Positions 1 to 6,373 of a DNA stretch of 14,856 bases are shown one piece after another. Under the pieces are notes generated by a model. It was not told the origin of the DNA and searched no databases. It saw nothing but the letters and a program-made list of their open reading frames with translations. The translations under genes were made by a program, and so were the position numbers. Position 1 is the stretch's first letter. Every line of letters begins with the position of its first letter. The DNA is taken from assembly GCA_945876515.1 (NCBI GenBank), contig CAMCPF010000024.1, positions 1 to 14,856 of the forward strand, read 5' to 3'. This DNA is from Candidatus Kuenenia stuttgartensis. GTDB taxonomy: Bacteria; Planctomycetota; Planctomycetia; Pirellulales; UBA1268.

Positions 1-153
1 CCGCGGGATCCAAATCACCACCGGGCGATCCTCGCGGTCACGACCGCGTTTTGGGACGCGTTCCTGCGCGGCGAGGCGGCGGCCCGCGAGTGGCTCGACG
101 GAGACGGCCCGCGGCGGGTGCTTGCGGAGCGCGACCGCTGGCAGCGGAAGTGA
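1..153 (+). CDS. C-terminal fragment of a probable alpha/beta hydrolase (dienelactone hydrolase-like)
   Basis: The frame opening at base 1 runs 50 codons to a TGA at 151-153; the start lies outside the window. Codon third positions are nearly all G or C, and the reading makes a sensible protein tail: an N-H-H, then a helix reading AILAVTTAFWDAFLRGEAAA, then WLDGDGPRRVL and a charged end (ERDRWQRK). The phrase TTAFWDAFL..GD/E..A..WL is one I associate with the C-terminal helix of exported planctomycete alpha/beta hydrolases of the dienelactone hydrolase/chlorophyllase type, where it follows the catalytic histidine. The call rests on that recollection and on 50 residues, so the enzyme class is tentative. 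It runs in the same direction as the sulfatase downstream, 140 bp away. Confidence 0.55.
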   Translation, partial: PRDPNHHRAILAVTTAFWDAFLRGEAAAREWLDGDGPRRVLAERDRWQRK

Positions 154-168
154 GTCGGGGGCAAAACT

Positions 169-185
169 CCGGGCTCGGACCCCGG
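169..185 (+). terminator. Possible weak terminator hairpin after the hydrolase gene
   Basis: CCGGG (169-173) and CCCGG (181-185) can pair around a 7-nt loop, 15 bp after the hydrolase stop. There is no T-run behind it, so an intrinsic terminator is only a possibility. Confidence 0.2.
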
Positions 186-293
186 CAACCCCGGCACGTG
201 GCCATCGACCCGCCGAACCTCTACAACCAGGGCTACCCGGCCGTCGCCACGGGCTGATGACCCGGGCGGCCCCAGCTTCACGAGAGGCTCGCC

Positions 294-1847
294 ATGCCCG
301 GTCGAGATGCCGCACGCTCGCTCGCCTTGCCCGCCACGCTCGCGCTGCTCGTCTGCCTTGTGCCCGCGACCGCATTAGCCGAACGGCCCAACGTGGTCGT
401 GATCTACGCCGATGACCTCGGCTACGGCGACGTGCAGTGCTACAACCCCGACCGCGGCAGGATCCCCACGCCGCACATCGACCGGCTCGCGGCCGAGGGC
501 ATGCGGTTCACCGACGCCCACTCGTCCTCCGGCGTCTGCTCGCCGTCGCGATACACGCTGCTCACCGGCCGCTACCACTGGCGGACGCGGCTCAAGGCGG
601 GCATCGTCGGCCTCTGGGAGCGGCCTCTGATCGAGCCTGAGCGGCTCACGATCGCGGGGCTCGCCAAGCAGCATGGCTACCGCACCGCGGCGATCGGCAA
701 GTGGCACCTCGGTTGGAACTGGCCGCTCGAACCGGGCGACCGGCCGCTGCTGGGCCAAGTCGAGAAGGGAAAACCACGGCCCGGTCCAGAGGACGTCACC
801 GAGGCCCACCGCGCCGCCTGGCAGCGAATCTTCTCGGAGCCGATCCCAGGTGGCCCGACGGCCTGTGGTTTCGACAGCTACTTCGGCACCGACGTGCCCA
901 ACTGGCCCCCCTACTGCTTCATCGAGAACGATCGCACCGTGGGCATTCCCGCCACGCTCCTACCGGCAGCCGACTTCCAGAACCACCGGGCCAGCCAGCA
1001 GGGCCCGGCCCTCGCGGGCTGGCGGCTCGAGGCCGTGCTGCCGGCCCTGAGGGATCGGGCGGTGACGTTCATCGAGGAGGCGGCCCAGCAACCGGCGCCC
1101 TTCCTCCTCTATCTGCCGCTCACCTCGCCCCACACCCCGCTGGCGGTCAACGAGCCCTGGCAAGGCAAGAGCGGCCTCGACAACGCCTGCGCCGATCTCG
1201 TGATGGAGACCGACGCGGTCGTCGGCGACGTGCTCGCCGCGATCGAGCGAACGGGCGTGGCTGGGAAGACGCTCGTCGTGTTCACGAGCGACAACGGCTT
1301 CGCCCCCTACGTCGGCGCCGCCGAGCTGGAGAAGCGGGGACATTTCCCGAGCGGGCCGCTGCGGGGCTACAAGAGCGATGTCTGGGAGGGAGGCCATCGC
1401 GTGGCCTTCGTCGTCCGGTATCCGGGGGTCGCGCGGCCCGGCAGCGTCTGCGATGCGCTCGTGCACCAGGCCGACCTGACGGCCACGCTCGCCGACGTGC
1501 TCGGCGCGACGCTTCCGGCAACCGCCGGTGAGGACAGCGTGAGCCTGCTGCCCTTGTTGCGGGGCGGCACCGCGCCGGTGCGCCGGCACGCCGTGAGCTG
1601 CTCGGCCCGCGGCCTGCCGTCGATCCGCGACGGCCGCTGGAAGCTGATCCTCGGCAGGGGCTCGGGCGGCTGGACGAAGGGAGGCGATGACGGGCCCGCC
1701 GTGCAGCTCTATGACCTCGCTGCCGACCTGGGCGAGCGGCGGAATCTCGCCGGTGCCCAGCCCGAGCGGGTCGCGGCCATGAAGGCCGCCTACGAGGCGC
1801 TCGTCACGGCCGGTCGGAGCCGGCCGAAAGACCCCCCGGCCGAGTGA
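294..1847 (+). CDS. Exported sulfatase (arylsulfatase A-like, formylglycine type)
   Basis: A 517-aa sulfatase of the alkaline-phosphatase superfamily, expected to hydrolyse sulfate esters in the periplasm or outside the cell. A signal peptide occupies about residues 1-29 (ALA cleavage before ERPNVVVIYADDLGYGD). D40-D41 are the usual calcium ligands. C82-S-P-S-R86 is the CxPxR motif whose cysteine is converted to formylglycine by a sulfatase-maturing enzyme. GKWHLG (135-140), SPHTP (278-282), TSDNG (331-335) and K360 in the RGYKSDVWEGG stretch are the other active-site blocks, so all expected catalytic motifs are present. The C-terminal subdomain has the typical RDGRWKLILG and LYDLAADLGERRNLA phrases. 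The ATG is preceded by GAGAGG (282-287) with 6-nt spacing. The substrate cannot be told; planctomycete sulfatases often act on sulfated algal polysaccharides. No maturase is in the window. Confidence 0.95.
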   Translation: MPGRDAARSLALPATLALLVCLVPATALAERPNVVVIYADDLGYGDVQCYNPDRGRIPTPHIDRLAAEGMRFTDAHSSSGVCSPSRYTLLTGRYHWRTRLKAGIVGLWERPLIEPERLTIAGLAKQHGYRTAAIGKWHLGWNWPLEPGDRPLLGQVEKGKPRPGPEDVTEAHRAAWQRIFSEPIPGGPTACGFDSYFGTDVPNWPPYCFIENDRTVGIPATLLPAADFQNHRASQQGPALAGWRLEAVLPALRDRAVTFIEEAAQQPAPFLLYLPLTSPHTPLAVNEPWQGKSGLDNACADLVMETDAVVGDVLAAIERTGVAGKTLVVFTSDNGFAPYVGAAELEKRGHFPSGPLRGYKSDVWEGGHRVAFVVRYPGVARPGSVCDALVHQADLTATLADVLGATLPATAGEDSVSLLPLLRGGTAPVRRHAVSCSARGLPSIRDGRWKLILGRGSGGWTKGGDDGPAVQLYDLAADLGERRNLAGAQPERVAAMKAAYEALVTAGRSRPKDPPAE

Positions 1848-1879
1848 TGGCCGCGGCCGCCTGCGCCCAAAACGCGTCG

Positions 1880-1891
1880 TATAGTTGGTAG
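1880..1891 (+). promoter_or_regulatory. Promoter-like element upstream of glgA (TATAGT-T-GGTAG)
   Basis: TATAGT (1880-1885) resembles a sigma-70 -10 box and is followed after one base by GGTAG (1887-1891), where transcription would start. Closely similar elements precede three other genes in this window. No good -35 box is visible. The inferred leader before glgA is about 93 nt. Confidence 0.45.
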
Positions 1892-1984
1892 CGATGGCGG
1901 AAGCCTTGCGGGCTCGGGCGGCGGGTTCCGCGGTCGGCCGCACCCCGCGACGGCCGGCGTTCCGCCGGAAGGATTGCCATCCCC

Positions 1985-3460
1985 ATGCGCGTGCTCGAGG
2001 TGGCCAGCGAGGCCGTCCCCTTCGCCAAGACCGGCGGCCTGGCCGACGTGGCCGGCGCGTTGCCCGAGGCGCTTGCCCGGCTCGGCTGCGAGGTCACGCT
2101 CGTTCTTCCCGCCTACCGCGAGGCACTCGCCAAGGGCCTGCCGATCGAGCCGACCGGACTCGAGTTCGAGGTGCCGCTGGGCACGCGGCGGCCGGTGGCC
2201 CGGATCCTCCGCTGCCGGCTGCCCGGCTCGGCGGTGACCACCCTGCTCGTGGCCAACGACGAGTTCTTCGATCGCCAGGCGCTCTACGGTGGCGCTGAAG
2301 ACTATCCCGACAACGCCCAGCGGTTCATCTTCTTCTCCCGCGCCGCGATCGAGCTGGCCTGCCGTCAGGCCGCCCCCTTCGACATCATCCACTGCCACGA
2401 CTGGCAGACGGGCCTGGTGCCGGCCTACCAGAAGATCCTCTACCATGCGGCGCCGGCCGTCGCCCGGGCCCGCACGGTGATGACGATCCACAACATGGCC
2501 TACCAGGGGCTGTTCTGGCACTGGGACATGCTGCTGACGGGCCTCGACTGGCGGTACTTCAACTGGCAGCAGATGGAGTTCCACCAGCAGCTGAATCTGC
2601 TCAAGACGGGGCTCGTGTTCGCCGACGCGCTCACCACGGTGAGCCCGACCTACGCCCGCGAGATCCAGCAGGCGCCGGGCGGCCGCGGCCTCGAGGGGCT
2701 CTTGGCGGCGCGGGCGGCGACGCTCTCCGGGATCGTCAACGGGATCGACACCACCGCCTGGAATCCGGCCACCGACCCGCACATCCCGCGGCCCTACGGC
2801 GAGCAGGACGTCGGCGAAGGGAAGTACGCCGCGCGGGTGGCGCTGGCCGCCCGCCTCGGCCACGCCGCCCCCGACGCCCGGCCGCTCGTGGCGTTCGTGG
2901 GCCGGCTCGCCGAGCAGAAGGGGGTGGATCTCGTCGTCGAACTGATCGGTCGGATGGCAGGCACCGGCCGGGCCCACTTCGTCGTGCTCGGCACCGGCGA
3001 CCCCGCCGCCGAGGAGTCGCTCCGCCGGGTGGCCGCCGCGTTCCCCGGCACGGTGGACGTCGTGATCGGCTTCGACGAGGGGCTCGCGCACCTCGTGCAG
3101 GCCGCCGCCGACATCGTGCTCGTGCCCAGCCGGTTCGAGCCCTGCGGCCTGACGCAGCTCTACGCCCAGCGGTACGGCGCGATCCCCGTGGTGCGGGCGA
3201 CCGGTGGTCTGGTGGACACCGTCGTCGACGCCACGCCCGAGGCGATCCGCGAGGGCCGGGCCACCGGCTTTACCTTCGGCGCCTGCGAGGCTGGGGCGCT
3301 CGTGCACGCCGTGGAACGGGCCCTCGACGCCCACGCCGACCGCGGACTGTGGCTGAGTTTCGTCGCCACGGCGATGCGGCAGGACTGGTCGTGGGACACC
3401 AGTGCACGGGAATACCTCCGGGTGTTCGAGCGGTCGCTCGCCTTCCCCCCGACGGCCTGA
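1985..3460 (+). CDS. glgA: Glycogen synthase (ADP-glucose type, GT5)
   Basis: A 491-aa glycosyltransferase family 5 enzyme with the normal family length. It transfers glucose from ADP-glucose to the non-reducing end of alpha-1,4-glucan in the cytosol. The N-terminal catalytic domain begins with the ADP-binding K15-T-G-G-L-A-D-V22 and contains HDWQTGLVP (138-146) and VNGIDTTAWNP (251-261). The C-terminal Rossmann domain has FVGRLAEQKG (304-313) and PSRFEPCGLTQLY (381-393). R307, K312 and E385 correspond to E. coli GlgA R300, K305 and E377, so the active site looks complete. The start is placed at ATG 1985 because the KTGGL box then falls at the usual distance. GGAAGG (1967-1972) is a Shine-Dalgarno 12 nt upstream. 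No other glycogen genes adjoin it; it appears to have its own promoter at 1880. Confidence 0.96.
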   Translation: MRVLEVASEAVPFAKTGGLADVAGALPEALARLGCEVTLVLPAYREALAKGLPIEPTGLEFEVPLGTRRPVARILRCRLPGSAVTTLLVANDEFFDRQALYGGAEDYPDNAQRFIFFSRAAIELACRQAAPFDIIHCHDWQTGLVPAYQKILYHAAPAVARARTVMTIHNMAYQGLFWHWDMLLTGLDWRYFNWQQMEFHQQLNLLKTGLVFADALTTVSPTYAREIQQAPGGRGLEGLLAARAATLSGIVNGIDTTAWNPATDPHIPRPYGEQDVGEGKYAARVALAARLGHAAPDARPLVAFVGRLAEQKGVDLVVELIGRMAGTGRAHFVVLGTGDPAAEESLRRVAAAFPGTVDVVIGFDEGLAHLVQAAADIVLVPSRFEPCGLTQLYAQRYGAIPVVRATGGLVDTVVDATPEAIREGRATGFTFGACEAGALVHAVERALDAHADRGLWLSFVATAMRQDWSWDTSAREYLRVFERSLAFPPTA

Positions 3461-3506
3461 CGAACCGGCCTGGCAAGCAAGGCAAACCCTGCGGGCGAAC
3501 CGGACT

Positions 3507-3521
3507 CCCGGTCGAGCCGGG
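3507..3521 (+). terminator. Short GC hairpin after glgA
   Basis: CCCGG (3507-3511) and CCGGG (3517-3521) pair around TCGAG, 46 bp after the glgA stop. No T-tract follows, so its role as a terminator is uncertain. Confidence 0.2.
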
Positions 3522-3548
3522 CCTGCCCCTGCGACCGATACAGGTGGC

Positions 3549-3971
3549 ATGCAAAACCGCACCCTCACAAACCGGATCATCGTTCTCGGCACGAGCCTGG
3601 TGGCCGGGATCGTGGTGGCCGCGATGGCCTCTGCCGGCGGCCACCACTGCGGTCGCTGCGGCGGCACCGCCGCAGGCACGACCTATCCCTGCCGCAACGC
3701 CGGCTGCGGACCCCGCTATTGCGGTCCCGAACACTGGCAAGATCCCTGCGACGGCTGCGGTCGCTGGATCGGCTGCGACGGCTCACGGCAGGGCCCGGAG
3801 ATGCTGGCCCCGTGGCAGCTGCCGCCGGGCCGCGGCTTCACCAAGCCATCAGACCTCGGCTACGAGCGGCCGATCGGCGTCTGCGGCGAGGGCGGCCCCT
3901 GCTCGGAGTGCGAGGCCTGCGAGCCGCCGCATCATGCCTGGGGCTGGCGGCGACCCTGGGGCTCGTTCTGA
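3549..3971 (+). CDS. Small exported cysteine-rich protein, function unknown
   Basis: A 140-aa protein I do not recognise. Residues 1-29 form a signal peptide (basic MQNRTLTNR, hydrophobic IIVLGTSLVAGIVVAAM, then ASA). The mature part has 12 cysteines at 34, 37, 48, 53, 58, 67, 70, 76, 112, 118, 121 and 124, several as CxxC pairs (CGRC, CDGC, CSEC followed by EAC). It is rich in Gly, Pro and Trp and ends WGWRRPWGSF. Such spacing suggests disulfides or metal binding in the cell envelope (inference). The same frame stays open upstream to an ATG at 3402 inside glgA, but ATG 3549 puts the signal peptide at the N-terminus. AGGTGG sits only one base before this ATG, too close for a Shine-Dalgarno, so the mRNA may be leaderless. 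Its last 40 bp overlap the 3' end of the minus-strand gene at 3932. Confidence 0.72.
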   Translation: MQNRTLTNRIIVLGTSLVAGIVVAAMASAGGHHCGRCGGTAAGTTYPCRNAGCGPRYCGPEHWQDPCDGCGRWIGCDGSRQGPEMLAPWQLPPGRGFTKPSDLGYERPIGVCGEGGPCSECEACEPPHHAWGWRRPWGSF

Positions 3972-5260
3972 GCAGCCGCCCTGGAAGCGAGCGCGGCGGC
4001 GAAGGTGATCTCGTCGCCGTGTCTGCGGCAGGCCTCGAGCAGCACCTCCCACTGGCCTGACGCCGCGGCCAACTCGACGAGCGACGGCAGCATGCCCATC
4101 GACTGCATGGCGCTCGGCGGGCCGCCCTCACGGGGCCGGTTCACCGCCGCCTCGAGCGCCTCGGCGTCGCGGCCGACGCGGTGGAGCAGCAGCACGAGCG
4201 TGTCGGCGGGAAGCGTGCCCGAGTCGAGCGGATCGGCCGTGGCCGCTACCCGGCGGAAGAACGTGACCGCCTCGGCCACGTCGCGGCCGAGCTGCGCGGC
4301 ATAAAAGAGCCGCGAGGCCTCGCCGACTCGCTCGAAGGGCGACTCGCCGGGGTAGGTCACGTCGTCCGGCAGCCGGCAGGCGTAGCGGGAAAGCTCCCAG
4401 GCCCGACCGAGCGTGGGCTCGTCGCTGCAGATCCGCGCGATCCGCAGCACGCTCTGGAGGTGCGAGACATCGACATGCAGGCTCGGGTCGCCCGCGAGCC
4501 CGCCGGCTGCGTCGAGCAGGGCCACCAGCGGCGTCGCAGAGGCCAAGGCGGCCGCCGTGTCGATGCCCCGCCGCGCGAGGTCGGCGGCGAGGTTCCGCAC
4601 GACCTCGGCGTACAGGTGCTCGACCAGCACCCGCGCGGCCGGCGCCTGCCGCGTTGCCGGCAGACGTGAGACGGCCTGTTCGTAGGCGGTGACGGCGTTG
4701 CAGGTGCCCTGCGTGCGGAGCACGAGCGAGATTCCGAGGGCCGGGTCGCCCGATTCCCAGAGCGCCACGCCGAGAATCTCCTGGAGCTGCCGCTGGGTTT
4801 CCTCGTCGTCGGTGTCGTTGGTGCCTGAGCCGGTCTCCTCGTCACCGGGATTGTGTGCGGCGGCAGCCGGCGCGACCCGCTCGGCGAGCGAGGCCAGCCG
4901 CGCGGCCACCGCTTCGGCCGCCGCAGCCGCGCGGAGATACATCCAGCCCGCCGCCACCTGCCCCTCCTCCAACAGCGGCCAGCCCACCTCACGGCACGCG
5001 GCCAGCGACAGCTCGTCGAGCCGCTCCCGCGTGGCCTCGTCGAGCGGGCCCACGTCGCCCGACACGGGCAGGCCAAGCCGCTGCCGCGCCTGCACCATTC
5101 GCAGGTCGAAGAGGGCGTGCCACCGGCGGCGGGCGGCGAGTGACGCGGCCAGCGCCTCGAGCATCGCCTCGGGGCCGCTGGTGCCGCAGGCTTCTGCGAG
5201 CGCGGCGAAGTCGGCGCCGGCGGCGTCAGGCTGCGGATTCATGGACGATCTCTCGGTCAT
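3932..5260 (-). CDS. Helical protein of unknown function, coupled to the RNA methyltransferase gene
   Basis: A 442-aa protein I cannot assign to a family. It has no signal peptide or membrane segment and is mostly Ala/Leu/Glu/Arg helices, with a repeat-like (TPR-type) look in the parts about 20-135 and 160-430. An acidic, low-complexity linker (about 137-156, with DEETG and NDTDDEE) separates the two halves. The start at 5260 is favoured over the internal ATG at 5242 because it overlaps the upstream stop as ATGA and has AGGAG about 10 nt before it, within the methyltransferase gene. The pair therefore looks translationally coupled. A role beside an RNA methyltransferase is suggested only by position. 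The 3' end runs 40 bp into the convergent Cys-rich gene. Confidence 0.8.
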   Translation of the reverse strand: MTERSSMNPQPDAAGADFAALAEACGTSGPEAMLEALAASLAARRRWHALFDLRMVQARQRLGLPVSGDVGPLDEATRERLDELSLAACREVGWPLLEEGQVAAGWMYLRAAAAAEAVAARLASLAERVAPAAAAHNPGDEETGSGTNDTDDEETQRQLQEILGVALWESGDPALGISLVLRTQGTCNAVTAYEQAVSRLPATRQAPAARVLVEHLYAEVVRNLAADLARRGIDTAAALASATPLVALLDAAGGLAGDPSLHVDVSHLQSVLRIARICSDEPTLGRAWELSRYACRLPDDVTYPGESPFERVGEASRLFYAAQLGRDVAEAVTFFRRVAATADPLDSGTLPADTLVLLLHRVGRDAEALEAAVNRPREGGPPSAMQSMGMLPSLVELAAASGQWEVLLEACRRHGDEITFAAALASRAAAQNEPQGRRQPQA

Positions 5261-6087
5261 CGGGTGAGCTCCTGTCGCACCGCCTCGTAGGCCAGCACCG
5301 CCACGGTCGCCGACACGTTGAGACTGTCGGCGATGCCCCGCATCGGTAGGCGAACGGTCTCGAGCCGGATCGTGCCCGAGTCGGCCGCCTTCTGCCAGGC
5401 CGCCGACAGCCCTTCCGCCTCGCTGCCGACCACGATCGCGGTGTCACCGGCCAGCCTCGCCTCATGCCAAGGGCCGTGGCCCTCGGGCGTGGCCGCGACG
5501 ACGCTTCGGTTGTGCCCCCGGCACCACGCGATGGTCTCCGCCGCGGTGGCCGCCGCGAGGGGCACGCTGAACACCGTGCCGAGGCTGGCCCGAATCACGG
5601 CCGGGTTCGCCGCATCGGTGCCGCCATCGCAGACGATCACACCGCCGAGCCCGGCCGCATCGACCGTCCGCAGAATGGCCCCGAGATTGCCGGGCTTCTC
5701 GACCCCCTCGGCAACGAGCACGGGCCGGCCCACGGAAAACGACACCTCGCCGAGCGTTTTGCCGTGAAAGCGGACCACCGCGACCACACCCTCGTCGCGG
5801 TCGCCGAAGGCCAGCTTCTCGAAGGCGCGGGGGCCGAGCCGCACGACCTCGGCGCCGTGGGCCGCGCTGGTATCGATGCACGCGGCCCGATCCACGGCTC
5901 GCGCATCCTCCGCACGATCCTCGGCCGCCACGAACAGCTCCACGATCTCCACGCCCGCCACCACGGCCCGCGTGATCTCCCGCAGGCCATCCACAAGCGT
6001 GAGTCCCGTCCGCCGGCGTTCACTCGCAGCCCGCAACGCCGCCGCCTGCTTCACGCGCGGATTCGCCGGGCTCGTGATCGTTTCCAT
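5257..6087 (-). CDS. TrmH/SpoU-family RNA 2'-O-ribose methyltransferase
   Basis: A 276-aa SPOUT methyltransferase that would use S-adenosylmethionine to methylate a ribose 2'-OH in rRNA or tRNA. The N-terminal substrate-binding region (about 1-115) opens with ITSPANPRVKQAAALR and LVDGLREI, like RlmB/TsnR-type proteins. The trefoil-knot catalytic domain holds the three family motifs: EGVEKPGNLGAILRT (127-141), IVVGSEAEGL (218-227) and LPMRGIADSLNVSATVAV (247-264). These supply the catalytic arginine (R140), the SAM loop and the conserved Asn (N257). All key residues appear present. GGGAGG (6103-6098) lies 10 nt before the ATG. The target nucleotide cannot be read from sequence, so I give no gene symbol. 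It is the first gene of a two-gene minus-strand unit and is divergent from the cytochrome operon. Confidence 0.93.
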   Translation of the reverse strand: METITSPANPRVKQAAALRAASERRRTGLTLVDGLREITRAVVAGVEIVELFVAAEDRAEDARAVDRAACIDTSAAHGAEVVRLGPRAFEKLAFGDRDEGVVAVVRFHGKTLGEVSFSVGRPVLVAEGVEKPGNLGAILRTVDAAGLGGVIVCDGGTDAANPAVIRASLGTVFSVPLAAATAAETIAWCRGHNRSVVAATPEGHGPWHEARLAGDTAIVVGSEAEGLSAAWQKAADSGTIRLETVRLPMRGIADSLNVSATVAVLAYEAVRQELTR

Positions 6088-6105
6088 TCAGCGTCGGCCT
6101 CCCGA

Positions 6106-6117
6106 TCGCCTACTATA
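6106..6117 (-). promoter_or_regulatory. Possible -10 element for the methyltransferase unit
   Basis: On the minus strand TATAGT (6117-6112) is followed by A and GGCGA, resembling the TATAGT-T-GGTAG element before glgA. It overlaps the plus-strand TATAAT box at 6114-6119. Transcription would start near 6105, giving a leader of about 18 nt that still includes the Shine-Dalgarno. Confidence 0.35.
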
Positions 6118-6126
6118 ATCTGGTAG
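6114..6126 (+). promoter_or_regulatory. Promoter-like element TATAATCTGGTAG for the cytochrome operon
   Basis: A perfect -10 box TATAAT (6114-6119) followed after CT by GGTAG (6122-6126), the best copy of the element repeated in this window. It lies within a near-palindrome, CTACTATAATCTGGTAG. Transcription from it would read through the repeat element at 6169-6359 before reaching the ATG at 6374, a leader of about 250 nt. Confidence 0.5.
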
Positions 6127-6168
6127 GACGATTTTTCCTCGCCCTTCAAACCGCTCTCTTCGCCGCGA

Positions 6169-6359
6169 GGGGTTGCCCATGCCAATCGAGACGGCGTTGT
6201 TGGCAAGCGCAGGCAGGATGCCGAAGCGCAGCCAGCATCGAGCGAGCGGAGGCCAGGATGGCCGGAGCAAGCGTCCGGCGAGATGGCATGGGCAACCCCG
6301 AGCCCGCGCGCGGGAGGCCACCCGAACGTCCGGCGAGATGGCATGGGCAACCCCGAGCC
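6169..6359. repeat. Repeat element with 33-bp direct repeats and 15-bp inverted arms
   Basis: The same 33 bp occur exactly at 6272-6304 and 6327-6359 (55-bp period), starting CGTCCGGCGAGATGGC. Each copy is preceded by GGAGGCCA (6248-6255 and 6313-6320), after which the two units differ in length. The inner 15 bp GGCATGGGCAACCCC (6285-6299, 6340-6354) are repeated in inverted orientation at 6169-6183. A 12-bp palindrome, CCCGCGCGCGGG (6303-6314), lies between the copies. The block fills most of the 286-bp gap between the divergent genes and carries no convincing gene. It looks like a small non-coding interspersed or MITE/REP-like element; no target-site duplication or transposase is evident. 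Confidence 0.6.
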
Positions 6360-6373
6360 ACACCGTTGACGTC

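Noticed and set aside
3402..3548. Longer start for the Cys-rich protein inside glgA
   Set aside because: It would put 49 polar residues before the signal peptide and overlap glgA out of frame.
1790..3679. 629-aa open frame antisense to glgA
   Set aside because: It overlies a gene with complete GT5 motifs; its product is Arg/Gly/Pro/His-rich with no domain, as expected for the complement of GC-rich coding DNA.
6272..6359. Direct repeats considered as a CRISPR array
   Set aside because: Only two copies with a 22-bp gap, also present in inverted form, no cas genes; a dispersed element fits better.
6173..6373. 67-residue N-terminal extension of the cytochrome protein from a TTG
   Set aside because: It is translated from the repeat element, would bury the signal peptide, and has no ribosome site.
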